Shown piece after piece: positions 31,340 to 38,284 of a DNA stretch of 64,000 bases (its first letter is position 1; each line of letters starts with the position of its first letter). Position numbers and translations under genes: made by a program. Origin of the DNA: a virus. The notes under the pieces are model-generated. The model saw only the letters and a program-made list of their open reading frames with translations, did no database searches and was not told where the DNA came from. Location: IMG/VR virus record IMGVR_UViG_3300026488_000015, positions 62,001 through 126,000 of that record; one strand, written 5' to 3'.

Positions 31340-31596
31340 TGATTAACCTTTCTAAGCTTCTGTACTTTTTCCCATCGTTCAAAATCTTCTGAATCTAAAG
31401 CCATCGGGTCTTTTTCTTGTACTTTTATTCCAAAATGTCTAGGTTGAAATTGAGCACCTGACATAATAATGGCAACTATAATAGTCCACTCACTCCAACC
31501 TAGAATGATTATGAGGTACAGAAATATACCCCAAATCATTCCTTCATAAAGCACTGTGTACAATAAGAAGTAAAATAATCTAGTTGAGTCTTTCAT
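31336..31596 (-). CDS. Small membrane protein
   Basis: 86 residues with two hydrophobic segments in the first half (LFYFLLYTVLYEGMIWGIFL and YLIIILGWSEWTIIVAIIMS) and a charged cytoplasmic-type tail. Coupled to its neighbours by start/stop overlaps at both ends. Confidence 0.5.
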   Translation of the reverse strand: MKDSTRLFYFLLYTVLYEGMIWGIFLYLIIILGWSEWTIIVAIIMSGAQFQPRHFGIKVQEKDPMALDSEDFERWEKVQKLRKVNQ

Positions 31597-32105
31597 TAGA
31601 GGTCCTCCAAAATATTATCTACATTTGCAAAGAATACGGTGTTATAAGAACCATCGTATCCCTCGAATGTAACATAAGATGTACTATCTTCTATTTCAAT
31701 GTCTTCAATGGTTAAAACGCAACCTAACGAAAACTGCTCTTTCATTCTTTTTTGGTCGTTTGCGTAACCATTATTAGGGAATGCAAAGACTACCCTACTA
31801 CCCGCTTCAGAATATATATCCATCACGGGTCTAGTACCTATAATAGTGTTTGGTATTTTGTCTTCTATTGTGACTTCATCAACGGGGTCAAACGAAATAT
31901 TCAGCTGTACCCGAGTACCAACCATATCCACTTCATAAATATCTAACTCATTTAATCTTGATTCTGCTTGGGCAATAATAATTTCTTTTCTCGTATGTAG
32001 TCTAGCTCTACTAATGTTAGCACCGAACTCGGTGCTGCTGTTAATATACGATACCAAATAAGGGTAATTATTCTCGCCCTTTTTCTTTAAATAGTAGTTT
32101 TTCAT
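31596..32105 (-). CDS. Unknown protein
   Basis: 169 residues, beta-rich and acidic towards the C-terminus (CVLTIEDIEIEDSTSYVTFE). No motif recognised. It ends by overlapping the start of the membrane gene at 31336-31596. Confidence 0.45.
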   Translation of the reverse strand: MKNYYLKKKGENNYPYLVSYINSSTEFGANISRARLHTRKEIIIAQAESRLNELDIYEVDMVGTRVQLNISFDPVDEVTIEDKIPNTIIGTRPVMDIYSEAGSRVVFAFPNNGYANDQKRMKEQFSLGCVLTIEDIEIEDSTSYVTFEGYDGSYNTVFFANVDNILEDL

Positions 32106-32113
32106 AGTTTTCC

Positions 32114-32425
32114 TTATACAAAAAATGCCATCTGAAGAGCCAGAAGCTCATCACTGGTTAATGGTTTAATATTGCTCTTTGTACCTTTACTGAATACATA
32201 AACAGAATTCCTAGTACTGATAGAAATCTCGTAATAGTGGCGTGAAACTTCGTTGTACTCTATTTTTTCTATTGTAGATGTACTATATCTACCGTGTCGC
32301 AAATCAAAATTGCAATCAGTAGCATCGAATGTAAAACTAGCAGTCATATCGATATGTAATTTACATTCTTTACCTACGATTTCATCAGCATTAGAATTTG
32401 TTGTGCTTAGTAATGTTGTGGTCAT
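32114..32425 (-). CDS. Unknown protein
   Basis: 103 residues, Thr/Ser-rich at the N-terminus (MTTTLLSTTNSNADEIVGKE) and beta-rich in the middle (EISISTRNSVYVFSKGTKSN), ending LLALQMAFFV. First gene of the transcript 32114 to 30332. Confidence 0.45.
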   Translation of the reverse strand: MTTTLLSTTNSNADEIVGKECKLHIDMTASFTFDATDCNFDLRHGRYSTSTIEKIEYNEVSRHYYEISISTRNSVYVFSKGTKSNIKPLTSDELLALQMAFFV

Positions 32426-32441
32426 TATTTTTCCTTTTCTC

Positions 32442-32464
32442 TTTATATGTAATATTATAACACA
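32442..32464 (-). promoter_or_regulatory. Early-type promoter
   Basis: - strand TGTGTTATAATATTACA; one base differs from the usual TATG before the -10. It lies 17 bases before the start at 32425. Confidence 0.65.
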
Positions 32465-32484
32465 AAGTAGCTTAAACCTTCTTT

Positions 32485-32676
32485 TTAAGTATCATTTGGT
32501 TCTCTCCAAGTGCCAAAATTATATGTCTCACCATTAAATGGCTTCCATAAATCAAAATATAGTATTTTTGTTTGTGTTTTATTCCAACATCTGATTTGTG
32601 TATCGGTGTGCTCGATAAACTCTCTTATCTGATAATGAGTTTTATGCCATTCATTTTTTCTAACAAATATTAACAT
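32485..32676 (-). CDS. Small basic protein, unknown
   Basis: 63 residues, rich in His, Trp and Thr (RKNEWHKTHYQIREFIEHTD, then YFDLWKPFNG). Single gene between two promoter elements. Unrecognised; the pattern TQIRCWNKTQTKILYF suggests a small beta-hairpin domain. Confidence 0.45.
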   Translation of the reverse strand: MLIFVRKNEWHKTHYQIREFIEHTDTQIRCWNKTQTKILYFDLWKPFNGETYNFGTWREPNDT

Positions 32677-32694
32677 TATAATTCCTTTTCTCTC

Positions 32695-32717
32695 TTTATA
32701 TGTAATATTATAACATA
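32695..32717 (-). promoter_or_regulatory. Early-type promoter
   Basis: Core TATGTTATAATATTACA on the - strand; the upstream flank differs from the usual form (AGTATGTT after TCTTT). Reads into the gene at 32676. Confidence 0.6.
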
Positions 32718-32735
32718 CTAAAGATAAGAGCCACC

Positions 32736-33551
32736 TTAAAGCAACATTGCTGGTGCTTTCTTACAAACTCGGTCAAAATCAAGATTGATAACATCTTTAA
32801 TCTTATCTATATAATTCAAGCCCATTTTCTCAAAAGATACTAATAGATTGCTTAGATATTTTTGTCTGAATGCTAGTGCTGATATTCTATCTGTAAAAAT
32901 ATAAACAGGCTGTCTATAATTTATTTTTGAAGAAGGTGTGGATAACGATATTGTTTCTTTACCTGATTCAGTAAATACTTTTAATGCCGTTACTGAATCG
33001 GATTGACCTTGAATAAACGAACCAGTAGCCTTATATACATCAAAACGCCATTCTGAAGGAACGGAGAGTGAGTTCCATTTATATATAGCACCAGGCATAA
33101 CATAATATGTTTCGCCTCTTTTAACATCATCGAAGATATTTTCTACCATATTTTCTGCATCTTTAAATAATGAATAATCATAACCAATATTCAGCGTCTT
33201 AAAAAGATGTCTAGGTATATCAAAGACCGTAGTTATTTCTGTGTTTTCTTTCATCTTATCTTTCATATACATTTCATCTTCTGTGGTGCTAATTTTATAT
33301 TGTTTCTTTAATTGTATAATACGATTCATTTGACCTACACTAGAAGTGTGGTTAATATGAATGAATAGTTCAATGAACTTCTTCCATTCAGATGTCTTAG
33401 CAGTGAGCTTTGGTGTCCTAGGTTTCGAACCTAAAGGGTACATTCTAAAACCACAACATTCAGCCCCACCTTTATTTGATTTGAGACAATACAAACATAT
33501 AGATTTACTATGTGATGCTTTAGGTTTTCTCAATTCTTCTCTATATTTCAT
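32736..33551 (-). CDS. Protein with N-terminal zinc knuckle, unknown
   Basis: 271 residues. The N-terminus has a Cys cluster (SICLYCLKSNKGGAECCGF) like a C4 zinc finger, followed by a basic Pro/Lys linker. The central part (60-130) is helical; 140-230 is beta-rich with VPSEWRFDVYKATGSFIQ; the C-terminus is helical (ALAFRQKYLSNLLVSFEKMG). It could bind nucleic acid. It heads no obvious known system; neighbours are small unknowns. Confidence 0.45.
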   Translation of the reverse strand: MKYREELRKPKASHSKSICLYCLKSNKGGAECCGFRMYPLGSKPRTPKLTAKTSEWKKFIELFIHINHTSSVGQMNRIIQLKKQYKISTTEDEMYMKDKMKENTEITTVFDIPRHLFKTLNIGYDYSLFKDAENMVENIFDDVKRGETYYVMPGAIYKWNSLSVPSEWRFDVYKATGSFIQGQSDSVTALKVFTESGKETISLSTPSSKINYRQPVYIFTDRISALAFRQKYLSNLLVSFEKMGLNYIDKIKDVINLDFDRVCKKAPAMLL

Positions 33552-33566
33552 TTCTTAATCCTTATT

Positions 33567-33776
33567 TTAACAGCTTCCCCACCTAAAAGATTGTAATGCT
33601 GTCTCTCCACAGTCTTCACCAACAAAGAAACCAAATTCTTCTAACAAATCTATATCTTCTTCAGATACTTCCTCTGGTTCTACACCACAAATACATAAAA
33701 TATCGTGTGCACAAAATGTTCTAAAATCGTGATTATATTTCTCTATAATCATAAGTGCTTTTATTAAATCGTTCAT
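33567..33776 (-). CDS. Small acidic protein, unknown
   Basis: 69 residues with several Cys (FCAHDILCICGVEPEE) and an acidic helix (DIDLLEEFGF). Could bind metal but lacks paired CxxC spacing. Ribosome site AAAGGATATAA. Confidence 0.4.
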   Translation of the reverse strand: MNDLIKALMIIEKYNHDFRTFCAHDILCICGVEPEEVSEEDIDLLEEFGFFVGEDCGETALQSFRWGSC

Positions 33777-33786
33777 TTATATCCTT

Positions 33787-34017
33787 TTAACAGCGCATTA
33801 AACCATTGGCATTAAGATAGTCCACTATACATTTATAATGGAAACCTACATATTTTCCATTGTAAGTGACGGCACTACCAGAAACACCTTGAGTGTACAT
33901 AAAAGTTTTTTGTGTGTCTTCTTTCTCTTCGTAAGAGATTCCTTCTTCATCGAGAATAGCTTTGATTACTGTATTTCTATTCTCGTAGCCTTTGGCGTAA
34001 AATAGCAAAAACTTCAT
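33787..34017 (-). CDS. Glutaredoxin-like fold without active-site cysteines (tentative)
   Basis: 76 residues. The order beta (KFLLFYAKGYENR), helix (NTVIKAILDEEG), ISYEEKED, helix, then GVSGSAVTYNGKYVGFHYKC and a final helix matches small glutaredoxin/NrdH proteins in size and layout. The usual CxxC is replaced by YENR and the cis-Pro segment reads GSAVTY, so redox activity is unlikely. Overlaps the start-proximal end of the RNA ligase 2 gene by 4 bases. Confidence 0.3.
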   Translation of the reverse strand: MKFLLFYAKGYENRNTVIKAILDEEGISYEEKEDTQKTFMYTQGVSGSAVTYNGKYVGFHYKCIVDYLNANGLMRC

Positions 34018-35165
34018 AGCACTTTACTTTTGAAGTACTGTACTGCTGCTTTACTGATATTTCCGTTAAGAACTTTCGGTTCAAAACCTTCATCTATCAT
34101 ATCTTGTGTATGCTCTTTAACGACATCACGCATAACAAGTCCAAGAAATTCTTTCATATCGGTCATACCAATCCTAGTCTCATCGCCATTATGTGTAGCA
34201 TTAATGATTTCTTGGTACATTTGCTCTAAACGACCTTCAGTACAAGCAATATCATTAACAAATGCTCTTTTACGGTTTTCGAGTGCTTCATCGACTGGTT
34301 TAAGAACCTTAACTTTTCCTGAACCTTTTGAATGCTCTTCACCTTTTACTTTAAATCTGTACACTTCATCTTTGTAATCGAATGTGAACACATATCCTTC
34401 AGCAATATTGTTATCGATACCAAATTGTTTACCTACTGGTGAATCTTGTTCAATCTCATCAACTAATTTAATAAGAGTATTTTGCGACATCTTAGCATCA
34501 TTAAAATCGATTACAATTTCTACTGTTGGAAAATTCATAATGTTATAGATGTTTTTGTCTTCATTTGAAACCCATTTTGTTCTCATATCATCCGTAATAT
34601 ATGATGGGTCTACAAAACCTTTAGGTAGAGAAACCGTAGTTTTCGTTTCTAACCATTTAGCACTTTCAGGTATTTCAGCACCATCATTACCAATTTGTGG
34701 TTCGATAGGAGATACTTTGAAATATTGAAAAATCATACTTCTCTTATCAAGACCAGTCAATGCTGATTTCTTTTGAACATTGCCACCACTCCACTCAAAG
34801 TAAACAGAAATGATATGTTTGTTCAAATCGATACTGTATTCATTAGCAAGACCAAAGATGATTTCTGCCCATTCATTCTCATAAGCATAAGTTTGGAATG
34901 CACAACCAGCATTATCTTTTTCTGGTGTGATAATATTTTTACGAGATTGAACCCAAAAACCATCTGGGATTGAATAACATACAGAGGCATTAGTCCCGTG
35001 AATCTTTTCAGAACCAGTTGCTACAATAGTAGGCGACAAAGCTGTTCTATCCATAGTTACTTCTTTAGTAACCTCATCGTATGACACAAATTGTGCTTGT
35101 CTTTGTAAATTTTTTGTTACTGTGCTGAATTGGTCAATACTGCCGTATGTGATAAATCTTTTCAT
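34014..35165 (-). CDS. rnlB: RNA ligase 2 (T4 Rnl2-like)
   Basis: 383 residues, longer than T4 Rnl2 (334). Signature motif GSEKIHGTNASVCY has the KxHGTN active site, with K54 as predicted AMP acceptor. SVYFEWSGGNVQKK provides the motif III region, IAEGYVFTF motif IV and YRFKVKGEEH motif V. The family seals nicks in double-stranded RNA. Residues from about 290 on form the helical C-terminal domain. Together with Rnl1 and two nucleotidyltransferases it suggests broad RNA repair. Own early-type promoter. Confidence 0.9.
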   Translation of the reverse strand: MKRFITYGSIDQFSTVTKNLQRQAQFVSYDEVTKEVTMDRTALSPTIVATGSEKIHGTNASVCYSIPDGFWVQSRKNIITPEKDNAGCAFQTYAYENEWAEIIFGLANEYSIDLNKHIISVYFEWSGGNVQKKSALTGLDKRSMIFQYFKVSPIEPQIGNDGAEIPESAKWLETKTTVSLPKGFVDPSYITDDMRTKWVSNEDKNIYNIMNFPTVEIVIDFNDAKMSQNTLIKLVDEIEQDSPVGKQFGIDNNIAEGYVFTFDYKDEVYRFKVKGEEHSKGSGKVKVLKPVDEALENRKRAFVNDIACTEGRLEQMYQEIINATHNGDETRIGMTDMKEFLGLVMRDVVKEHTQDMIDEGFEPKVLNGNISKAAVQYFKSKVL

Positions 35166-35183
35166 TTTCTTTCCTTCTTATTT

Positions 35184-35206
35184 TGTATATGTAGTATTAT
35201 AACATA
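35184..35206 (-). promoter_or_regulatory. Early-type promoter, RNA ligase 2 gene
   Basis: - strand CTATGTTATAATACTACATATACA; 18 bases before the start at 35165. Confidence 0.65.
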
Positions 35207-35224
35207 GTATTACTTAAAGCCTTC

Positions 35225-35425
35225 TTAAATTCGCTCACCCAAAAAGAAAGGGAGTTCATCCAACGGGTATGCGTTTGTGTCATTTTGGTATCTGTCTTTT
35301 AGTACTGTAAATGAATCTTTATCAACATAAACTGCCGCATCAGCCTCAAAAAGTGTTTTCATATTTTTGGGTATAATATCACCATCTTTAATGTTTACAT
35401 CTTTTGTTCTGTATATGATAATCAT
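35225..35425 (-). CDS. Small protein, unknown
   Basis: 66 residues from the ATG at 35425, chosen because AAAGGATAAGA precedes it; the frame is open to 35488, but the longer start overlaps the upstream gene. Sequence MIIIYRTKDVNIKDGDIIPK, then a VYVDKDSFTVLKDRYQ segment. Unrecognised. Confidence 0.45.
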   Translation of the reverse strand: MIIIYRTKDVNIKDGDIIPKNMKTLFEADAAVYVDKDSFTVLKDRYQNDTNAYPLDELPFFLGERI

Positions 35426-35427
35426 TC

Positions 35428-35595
35428 TTATCCTTTGATTTGTACCAGAATAACATCTGTAATCGGTACAGTAATCTGCATATACCAATTACTAAGCGTT
35501 ACTTCATCTTCTTTAACTGAAATTACTTTATAGTTTTCGTGTGTTTTTAGGAATGGATGGAATCCATTATATTGTACTGTGTCATCTTTTTCCAT
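35428..35595 (-). CDS. Small beta-rich protein, unknown
   Basis: 55 residues from the ATG at 35595 (MEKDDTVQYNGFHPFLK); an upstream in-frame ATG at 35652 lies inside the gene at 35597-35734. The rest (ENYKVISVKEDEVTLSNWYM) looks like a small SH3-type barrel, as seen in many phage accessory proteins. Confidence 0.45.
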   Translation of the reverse strand: MEKDDTVQYNGFHPFLKTHENYKVISVKEDEVTLSNWYMQITVPITDVILVQIKG

Positions 35596-35596
35596 T

Positions 35597-35734
35597 CTAT
35601 TGTCTCTCAACTTTATAATCTTTTGCTTTGTCATAAAACAGAGCAATAGCATTCAATTCTCTAACGCTGTATTCATCAATCTCGATGAGTTTAGATTTAC
35701 CTGATTTGTGTGTGATTTTAAATTGTGTAAACAT
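35597..35734 (-). CDS. 45-residue protein, unknown
   Basis: MFTQFKITHKSGKSKLIEID, then a helix EYSVRELNAIALFYDKAKDY. Start and upstream stop share TAATG, and the ribosome site is GGAGATATA. Basic N-terminal hairpin plus one helix. Confidence 0.45.
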   Translation of the reverse strand: MFTQFKITHKSGKSKLIEIDEYSVRELNAIALFYDKAKDYKVERQ

Positions 35735-35943
35735 TATATATCTCCATTTCTAGCTTCTTCAGCTCTGTAACCACGAATGTCTGCTCTACGAAGGTTCTCT
35801 TTAACCTGAGCAACTCCGATGTCTCTAGCACTCTCTAAAGCACTCTCTGTGCTCATCTGACAATCATCATTCCAAGAACCGTTATTAAAACTTCGTACTG
35901 ATAATTCGATTTCTGTGATTTCTGTTTGAGTTAATTCTTTCAT
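35734..35943 (-). CDS. Small protein, unknown
   Basis: 69 residues, acidic. It starts MKELTQTEITEIELSVRSFN and has a helix STESALESARDIGVAQVKEN. First gene behind the promoter at 35953-35975. Confidence 0.45.
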   Translation of the reverse strand: MKELTQTEITEIELSVRSFNNGSWNDDCQMSTESALESARDIGVAQVKENLRRADIRGYRAEEARNGDI

Positions 35944-35952
35944 TTCTTATCC

Positions 35953-35975
35953 TTTATATGCAATATTATAACATA
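35953..35975 (-). promoter_or_regulatory. Early-type promoter
   Basis: - strand CTTATGTTATAATATTGCA; the usual ACATATAAA is GCATATAAA here. 10 bases before the start at 35943. Confidence 0.65.
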
Positions 35976-35988
35976 AGTAACCTTAAAG

Positions 35989-36222
35989 CTAGTTGAAGTT
36001 AATCTCTGTATTTGAAACTTTTTTCTTCGTTGGTTTTACTGAATCTAAAAATTTCATATTTCTTGTCTTCTCTAATATAGTTTCTATCATTTTATCGGCA
36101 TAATCAGTAGCATTTATGTTTAGAGTAGCTGTATATTGTTTATCGCTCTCAGTAGCACCATTGTAGAAACTCGAATAAGCATTTGACCATATGACCATAT
36201 AATCAGATTTTGTCATATCCAT
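35989..36222 (-). CDS. Small protein, unknown
   Basis: 77 residues (MDMTKSDYMVIWSNAYSSFY, then helix DYADKMIETILEKTRNMKF) with a basic tail. Start and upstream stop overlap (TAATG). No motif. Confidence 0.45.
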   Translation of the reverse strand: MDMTKSDYMVIWSNAYSSFYNGATESDKQYTATLNINATDYADKMIETILEKTRNMKFLDSVKPTKKKVSNTEINFN

Positions 36223-36392
36223 TATTTCTCCAATTTCAGCTCAATAACATTACCTGCTTTAGGCATTATCTGCATGTTTGCACCATCTAAAGAAATAGTA
36301 ACCGTACCATTCTTTGTGAAGTGAACTAGCATTTCCACATCGTTACCTAAGTCCATAAAGACTCTCTTTTCTTTTGGTAAATTGATTTCCAT
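36222..36392 (-). CDS. 56-residue beta-rich protein
   Basis: MEINLPKEKRVFMDLGNDVE, then HFTKNGTVTISLDGANMQIM and an IELKLEK end. Looks like a small beta barrel or sandwich. First gene behind the promoter at 36413-36435; coupled to the downstream gene. Confidence 0.45.
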   Translation of the reverse strand: MEINLPKEKRVFMDLGNDVEMLVHFTKNGTVTISLDGANMQIMPKAGNVIELKLEK

Positions 36393-36412
36393 CTTATCTT
36401 TCCTTATCTTTC

Positions 36413-36435
36413 TTTATATGTAATATTATAACATA
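36413..36435 (-). promoter_or_regulatory. Early-type promoter
   Basis: Consensus core; AAGGTC lies about 10 bases before the -10. Reads into the gene at 36392. Confidence 0.7.
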
Positions 36436-36453
36436 AAAGACCTTACAGCCACC

Positions 36454-36573
36454 TTAAAATGTTGTAACTGTTGGTATCTCATTAGAATCTTTTCTTAATT
36501 CTACTTCGTTGCATAGTTCATCAACATCTATACCACTAAAAAACTTGATGAATCGTTTGATTAACGAATCCAT
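36454..36573 (-). CDS. 39-residue protein, unknown
   Basis: MDSLIKRFIKFFSGIDVDEL, then an acidic segment ending PTVTTF. Amphipathic basic N-terminal helix. It starts 2 bases after the upstream stop and has a ribosome site (GAAGGACTATAAG). Confidence 0.4.
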   Translation of the reverse strand: MDSLIKRFIKFFSGIDVDELCNEVELRKDSNEIPTVTTF

Positions 36574-36574
36574 C

Positions 36575-36763
36575 TTATAGTCCTTCTACTTCTACGATTT
36601 GTTCTAAAATATATTCAGGAATCTCATTGATATTAGATGTCATTTCAACACCATTTCGTTCAATCTCTGCTGCTAATTTATTGTAAAAATTACTGATACC
36701 CAAAGTACTATCACCTTGACCTCTAACGATGTTCTCTAATGAGTTTAAAATTGATTCTTTCAT
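36575..36763 (-). CDS. Small helical protein, unknown
   Basis: 62 residues: MKESILNSLENIVRGQGDST, helix, then INEIPEYILEQIVEVEGL. First behind the promoter at 36781-36803, with AAGGATAAGA as ribosome site. Confidence 0.45.
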   Translation of the reverse strand: MKESILNSLENIVRGQGDSTLGISNFYNKLAAEIERNGVEMTSNINEIPEYILEQIVEVEGL

Positions 36764-36780
36764 TTCTTATCCTTTGTCTC

Positions 36781-36803
36781 TTTATATGTAATATTATAAC
36801 ATA
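36781..36803 (-). promoter_or_regulatory. Early-type promoter
   Basis: Consensus core preceded by TTAAGGTTCG; 18 bases before the start at 36763. Confidence 0.7.
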
Positions 36804-36821
36804 ACGAACCTTAAAGGCTAC

Positions 36822-37037
36822 TTAATATTTATTTTCCATTTCGGTTGTTACTTTAATATGGTCACTACAATCTCTTACCCACATAGTGGTCCTTGTACCC
36901 GTATCGATTTGGCATTCTTCAAGACCATTTTCGATTGCTCTTTGTGTTGTTTTGTAATCTGCGTAAATTGCTGCTATACCTGCTATACTTAGTAATATTG
37001 CTACTACTACTGATATGATTGTTTCATTTTTATTCAT
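36822..37037 (-). CDS. Single-span membrane protein with Cys-containing ectodomain
   Basis: 71 residues. One N-terminal hydrophobic helix (TIISVVVAILLSIAGIAAIY), then about 45 polar residues with two Cys (EECQIDTG and VRDCSDH) that could form a disulfide outside the cytoplasm. Spanin- or exclusion-like topology, but no evidence for either. Confidence 0.45.
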   Translation of the reverse strand: MNKNETIISVVVAILLSIAGIAAIYADYKTTQRAIENGLEECQIDTGTRTTMWVRDCSDHIKVTTEMENKY

Positions 37038-37046
37038 TATATATCC

Positions 37047-37280
37047 TTATAGTAAATAGTGAGGTTTATCTGCTAAGATTCTCTTTATGAATGTCTTAGC
37101 GTCTTTTTGAGGATAGCCTAATAGTATCATCAAGTCAAGACTCGAATCTTCTATCAGCTGTAAGCATTTGTCTGCTGCTTCCTGTTTTGTAGGACTGTAT
37201 TGTGCATCCCAGTTTTCCATAGCAACTTCAAACCACCAGTATTCTTGGTCTTCGTTTGGTTGTAATAATTTGAAATACAT
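37047..37280 (-). CDS. Small protein with C-terminal PHYLL tail
   Basis: 77 residues from the ATG at 37280, which overlaps the upstream stop; a longer reading to 37361 runs through the upstream gene in another frame. Aromatic N-terminus (MYFKLLQPNEDQEYWWFEVA), acidic helical middle, ending FIKRILADKPHYLL. Member of the PHLxL-tail set. Confidence 0.5.
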   Translation of the reverse strand: MYFKLLQPNEDQEYWWFEVAMENWDAQYSPTKQEAADKCLQLIEDSSLDLMILLGYPQKDAKTFIKRILADKPHYLL

Positions 37281-37474
37281 TATTTTCCGGCCATAGCACC
37301 AGAAACGAGTGAAATGAATCCAACAAAGCCTACACCAATCCAAATCTTGAACGCCGTCCAAGCAGCAAGACCGACGGCCATATCATTTGCACCCCAATTA
37401 TAGAGAAATGTACCTACACCAATGATGTTAGCAAAAACCAATAAAACAATACCGAAAATAAATAATAACGGCAT
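37280..37474 (-). CDS. Two-span membrane protein
   Basis: 64 residues: LLFIFGIVLLVFANIIGVGT, a short polar loop, then WTAFKIWIGVGFVGFISLVS, ending AMAGK. Holin-sized with two helices; whether it makes lesions is unknown. Confidence 0.5.
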   Translation of the reverse strand: MPLLFIFGIVLLVFANIIGVGTFLYNWGANDMAVGLAAWTAFKIWIGVGFVGFISLVSGAMAGK

Positions 37475-37477
37475 CTG

Positions 37478-37594
37478 TTATCCTTTCGCTATCGTTACGC
37501 ATACAGCAACAACAAAAGTCATTATTAAGCCGATGTAAAAAATTGTACCATTTGTGCTAAGAGAGTCCCATTTAAAACCTTGTAAATCTATCAT
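37478..37594 (-). CDS. 38-residue single-span membrane peptide
   Basis: MIDLQGFKWDSLSTNGTIFY, then a hydrophobic helix GLIMTFVVAVCVTI and AKG. Ribosome site AAAGGAAATA. One of four tiny membrane genes in a row between 36.8 and 37.8 kb. Confidence 0.45.
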   Translation of the reverse strand: MIDLQGFKWDSLSTNGTIFYIGLIMTFVVAVCVTIAKG

Positions 37595-37604
37595 ATTATT
37601 TCCT

Positions 37605-37820
37605 TTAATTAAATAACGAACCGAGACCGTAAATTAATACTGTCACGGTTGAAATGATTACTGCTAGAGCAATCGACACTTTGATTATAATACCAGTAAT
37701 AAAACCATTAGCTACATCTGCACCAGTTTCTAAACCAGCTTTAAGCCCATCTTTGGCTAACTCTTTAACATCTACATCTTTTACTGAATCAACAGCAATA
37801 TCTTTCATTTTCTTAAACAT
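37605..37820 (-). CDS. Membrane protein with amphipathic N-terminus
   Basis: 71 residues. The first 30 form a charged amphipathic helix (FKKMKDIAVDSVKDVDVKEL), followed by one long hydrophobic segment (ITGIIIKVSIALAVIISTVT) and VLIYGLGSLFN. Resembles the layout of the 57-residue gene at 60598. Unknown. Confidence 0.45.
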   Translation of the reverse strand: MFKKMKDIAVDSVKDVDVKELAKDGLKAGLETGADVANGFITGIIIKVSIALAVIISTVTVLIYGLGSLFN

Positions 37821-37841
37821 TCATTTCCTTTTTAACTGAAT

Positions 37842-38069
37842 CTAACTAAACCTAACTAAACCAACTAAGTTGATTAAACTGAATACTACATTCATTATAA
37901 GCAACTGTCTATTATCATTATTATAAGCATAAATTGACCATAATATAGAACTCGTGATGAATAATGTATAGCACAACATAAACAAGTCTAAATTTAACGC
38001 CATTAACATTGCTGCTGTAACACCCGTTGTAGTTGCTGAATTTGTAATAAATGTTTCTGATATTCTCAT
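37842..38069 (-). CDS. Two-to-three-span membrane protein
   Basis: 75 residues, almost entirely hydrophobic: TAAMLMALNLDLFMLCYTLF, then ITSSILWSIYAY and LIMNVVFSLINLVGLVRFS. First of the run of membrane genes behind the promoter at 38087-38109. Confidence 0.5.
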   Translation of the reverse strand: MRISETFITNSATTTGVTAAMLMALNLDLFMLCYTLFITSSILWSIYAYNNDNRQLLIMNVVFSLINLVGLVRFS

Positions 38070-38086
38070 AATCTTTCCTTCTTCTC

Positions 38087-38109
38087 TTTATATACAGTAT
38101 TATAACATA
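38087..38109 (-). promoter_or_regulatory. Early-type promoter
   Basis: Variant with TATAATACTGTATATAAAG on the - strand; 18 bases before the start at 38069. It points away from the flagellin gene. Confidence 0.65.
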
Positions 38110-38144
38110 ACATAGCTTAAAGGCTACTTAAATTTGGAGAAATA

Positions 38145-38166
38145 AAAAGAATTTTGAAATTCTTTT
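38145..38166. repeat. Perfect hairpin upstream of flagellin
   Basis: AAAAGAATTT, TG, AAATTCTTTT: a 10-bp stem with a 2-base loop. With an A-run before and a T-run after, it could act as a bidirectional transcription barrier between the membrane-gene promoter and the flagellin leader. Confidence 0.45.
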
Positions 38167-38189
38167 AGTAGAACTTGGTTTTTACTAAA
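38164..38189. repeat. Inverted repeat in the flagellin upstream region
   Basis: TTTAGTA and TACTAAA, 7-bp arms 12 bases apart, located 18 bases before the TATAGATA box. The spacing suits an operator or RNA structure; no protein can be named. Confidence 0.35.
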
Positions 38190-38206
38190 GTTTTACCTCT
38201 AACTTT

Positions 38207-38214
38207 TATAGATA
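38207..38214 (+). promoter_or_regulatory. Possible late promoter box of flagellin
   Basis: TATAGATA on the + strand, one base from TATAAATA, 70 bases before the ATG. TAAAGTTT at 38186-38193 equals the -35 half of the sigma-28 consensus, but the matching GCCGATAA half is absent at the right spacing; GATA appears 3 bases too far downstream. A late box is the better reading. Confidence 0.4.
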
Positions 38215-38220
38215 CTACTA

Positions 38221-38243
38221 AGATACAAAACAAACAAGTATCT
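38221..38243. repeat. Inverted repeat in the flagellin leader
   Basis: AGATAC and GTATCT, 6-bp arms 11 bases apart, in the transcribed leader between the box at 38207 and a very strong ribosome site (GGAGGTG at 38274-38280). Confidence 0.35.
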
Positions 38244-38284
38244 AACCTCAAGGAAGAGGATGTTTTACACAACGGAGGTGTATT

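Noticed and set aside
33787-34017. Functional glutaredoxin
   Set aside because: Fold layout is suggestive, but the CxxC site and the cis-proline are absent.
38186-38214. Sigma-28 (FliA) promoter of the flagellin gene
   Set aside because: TAAAGTTT is present, but the second half GCCGATAA is missing and the nearest GATA is at the wrong spacing; a late-type box explains the region better.
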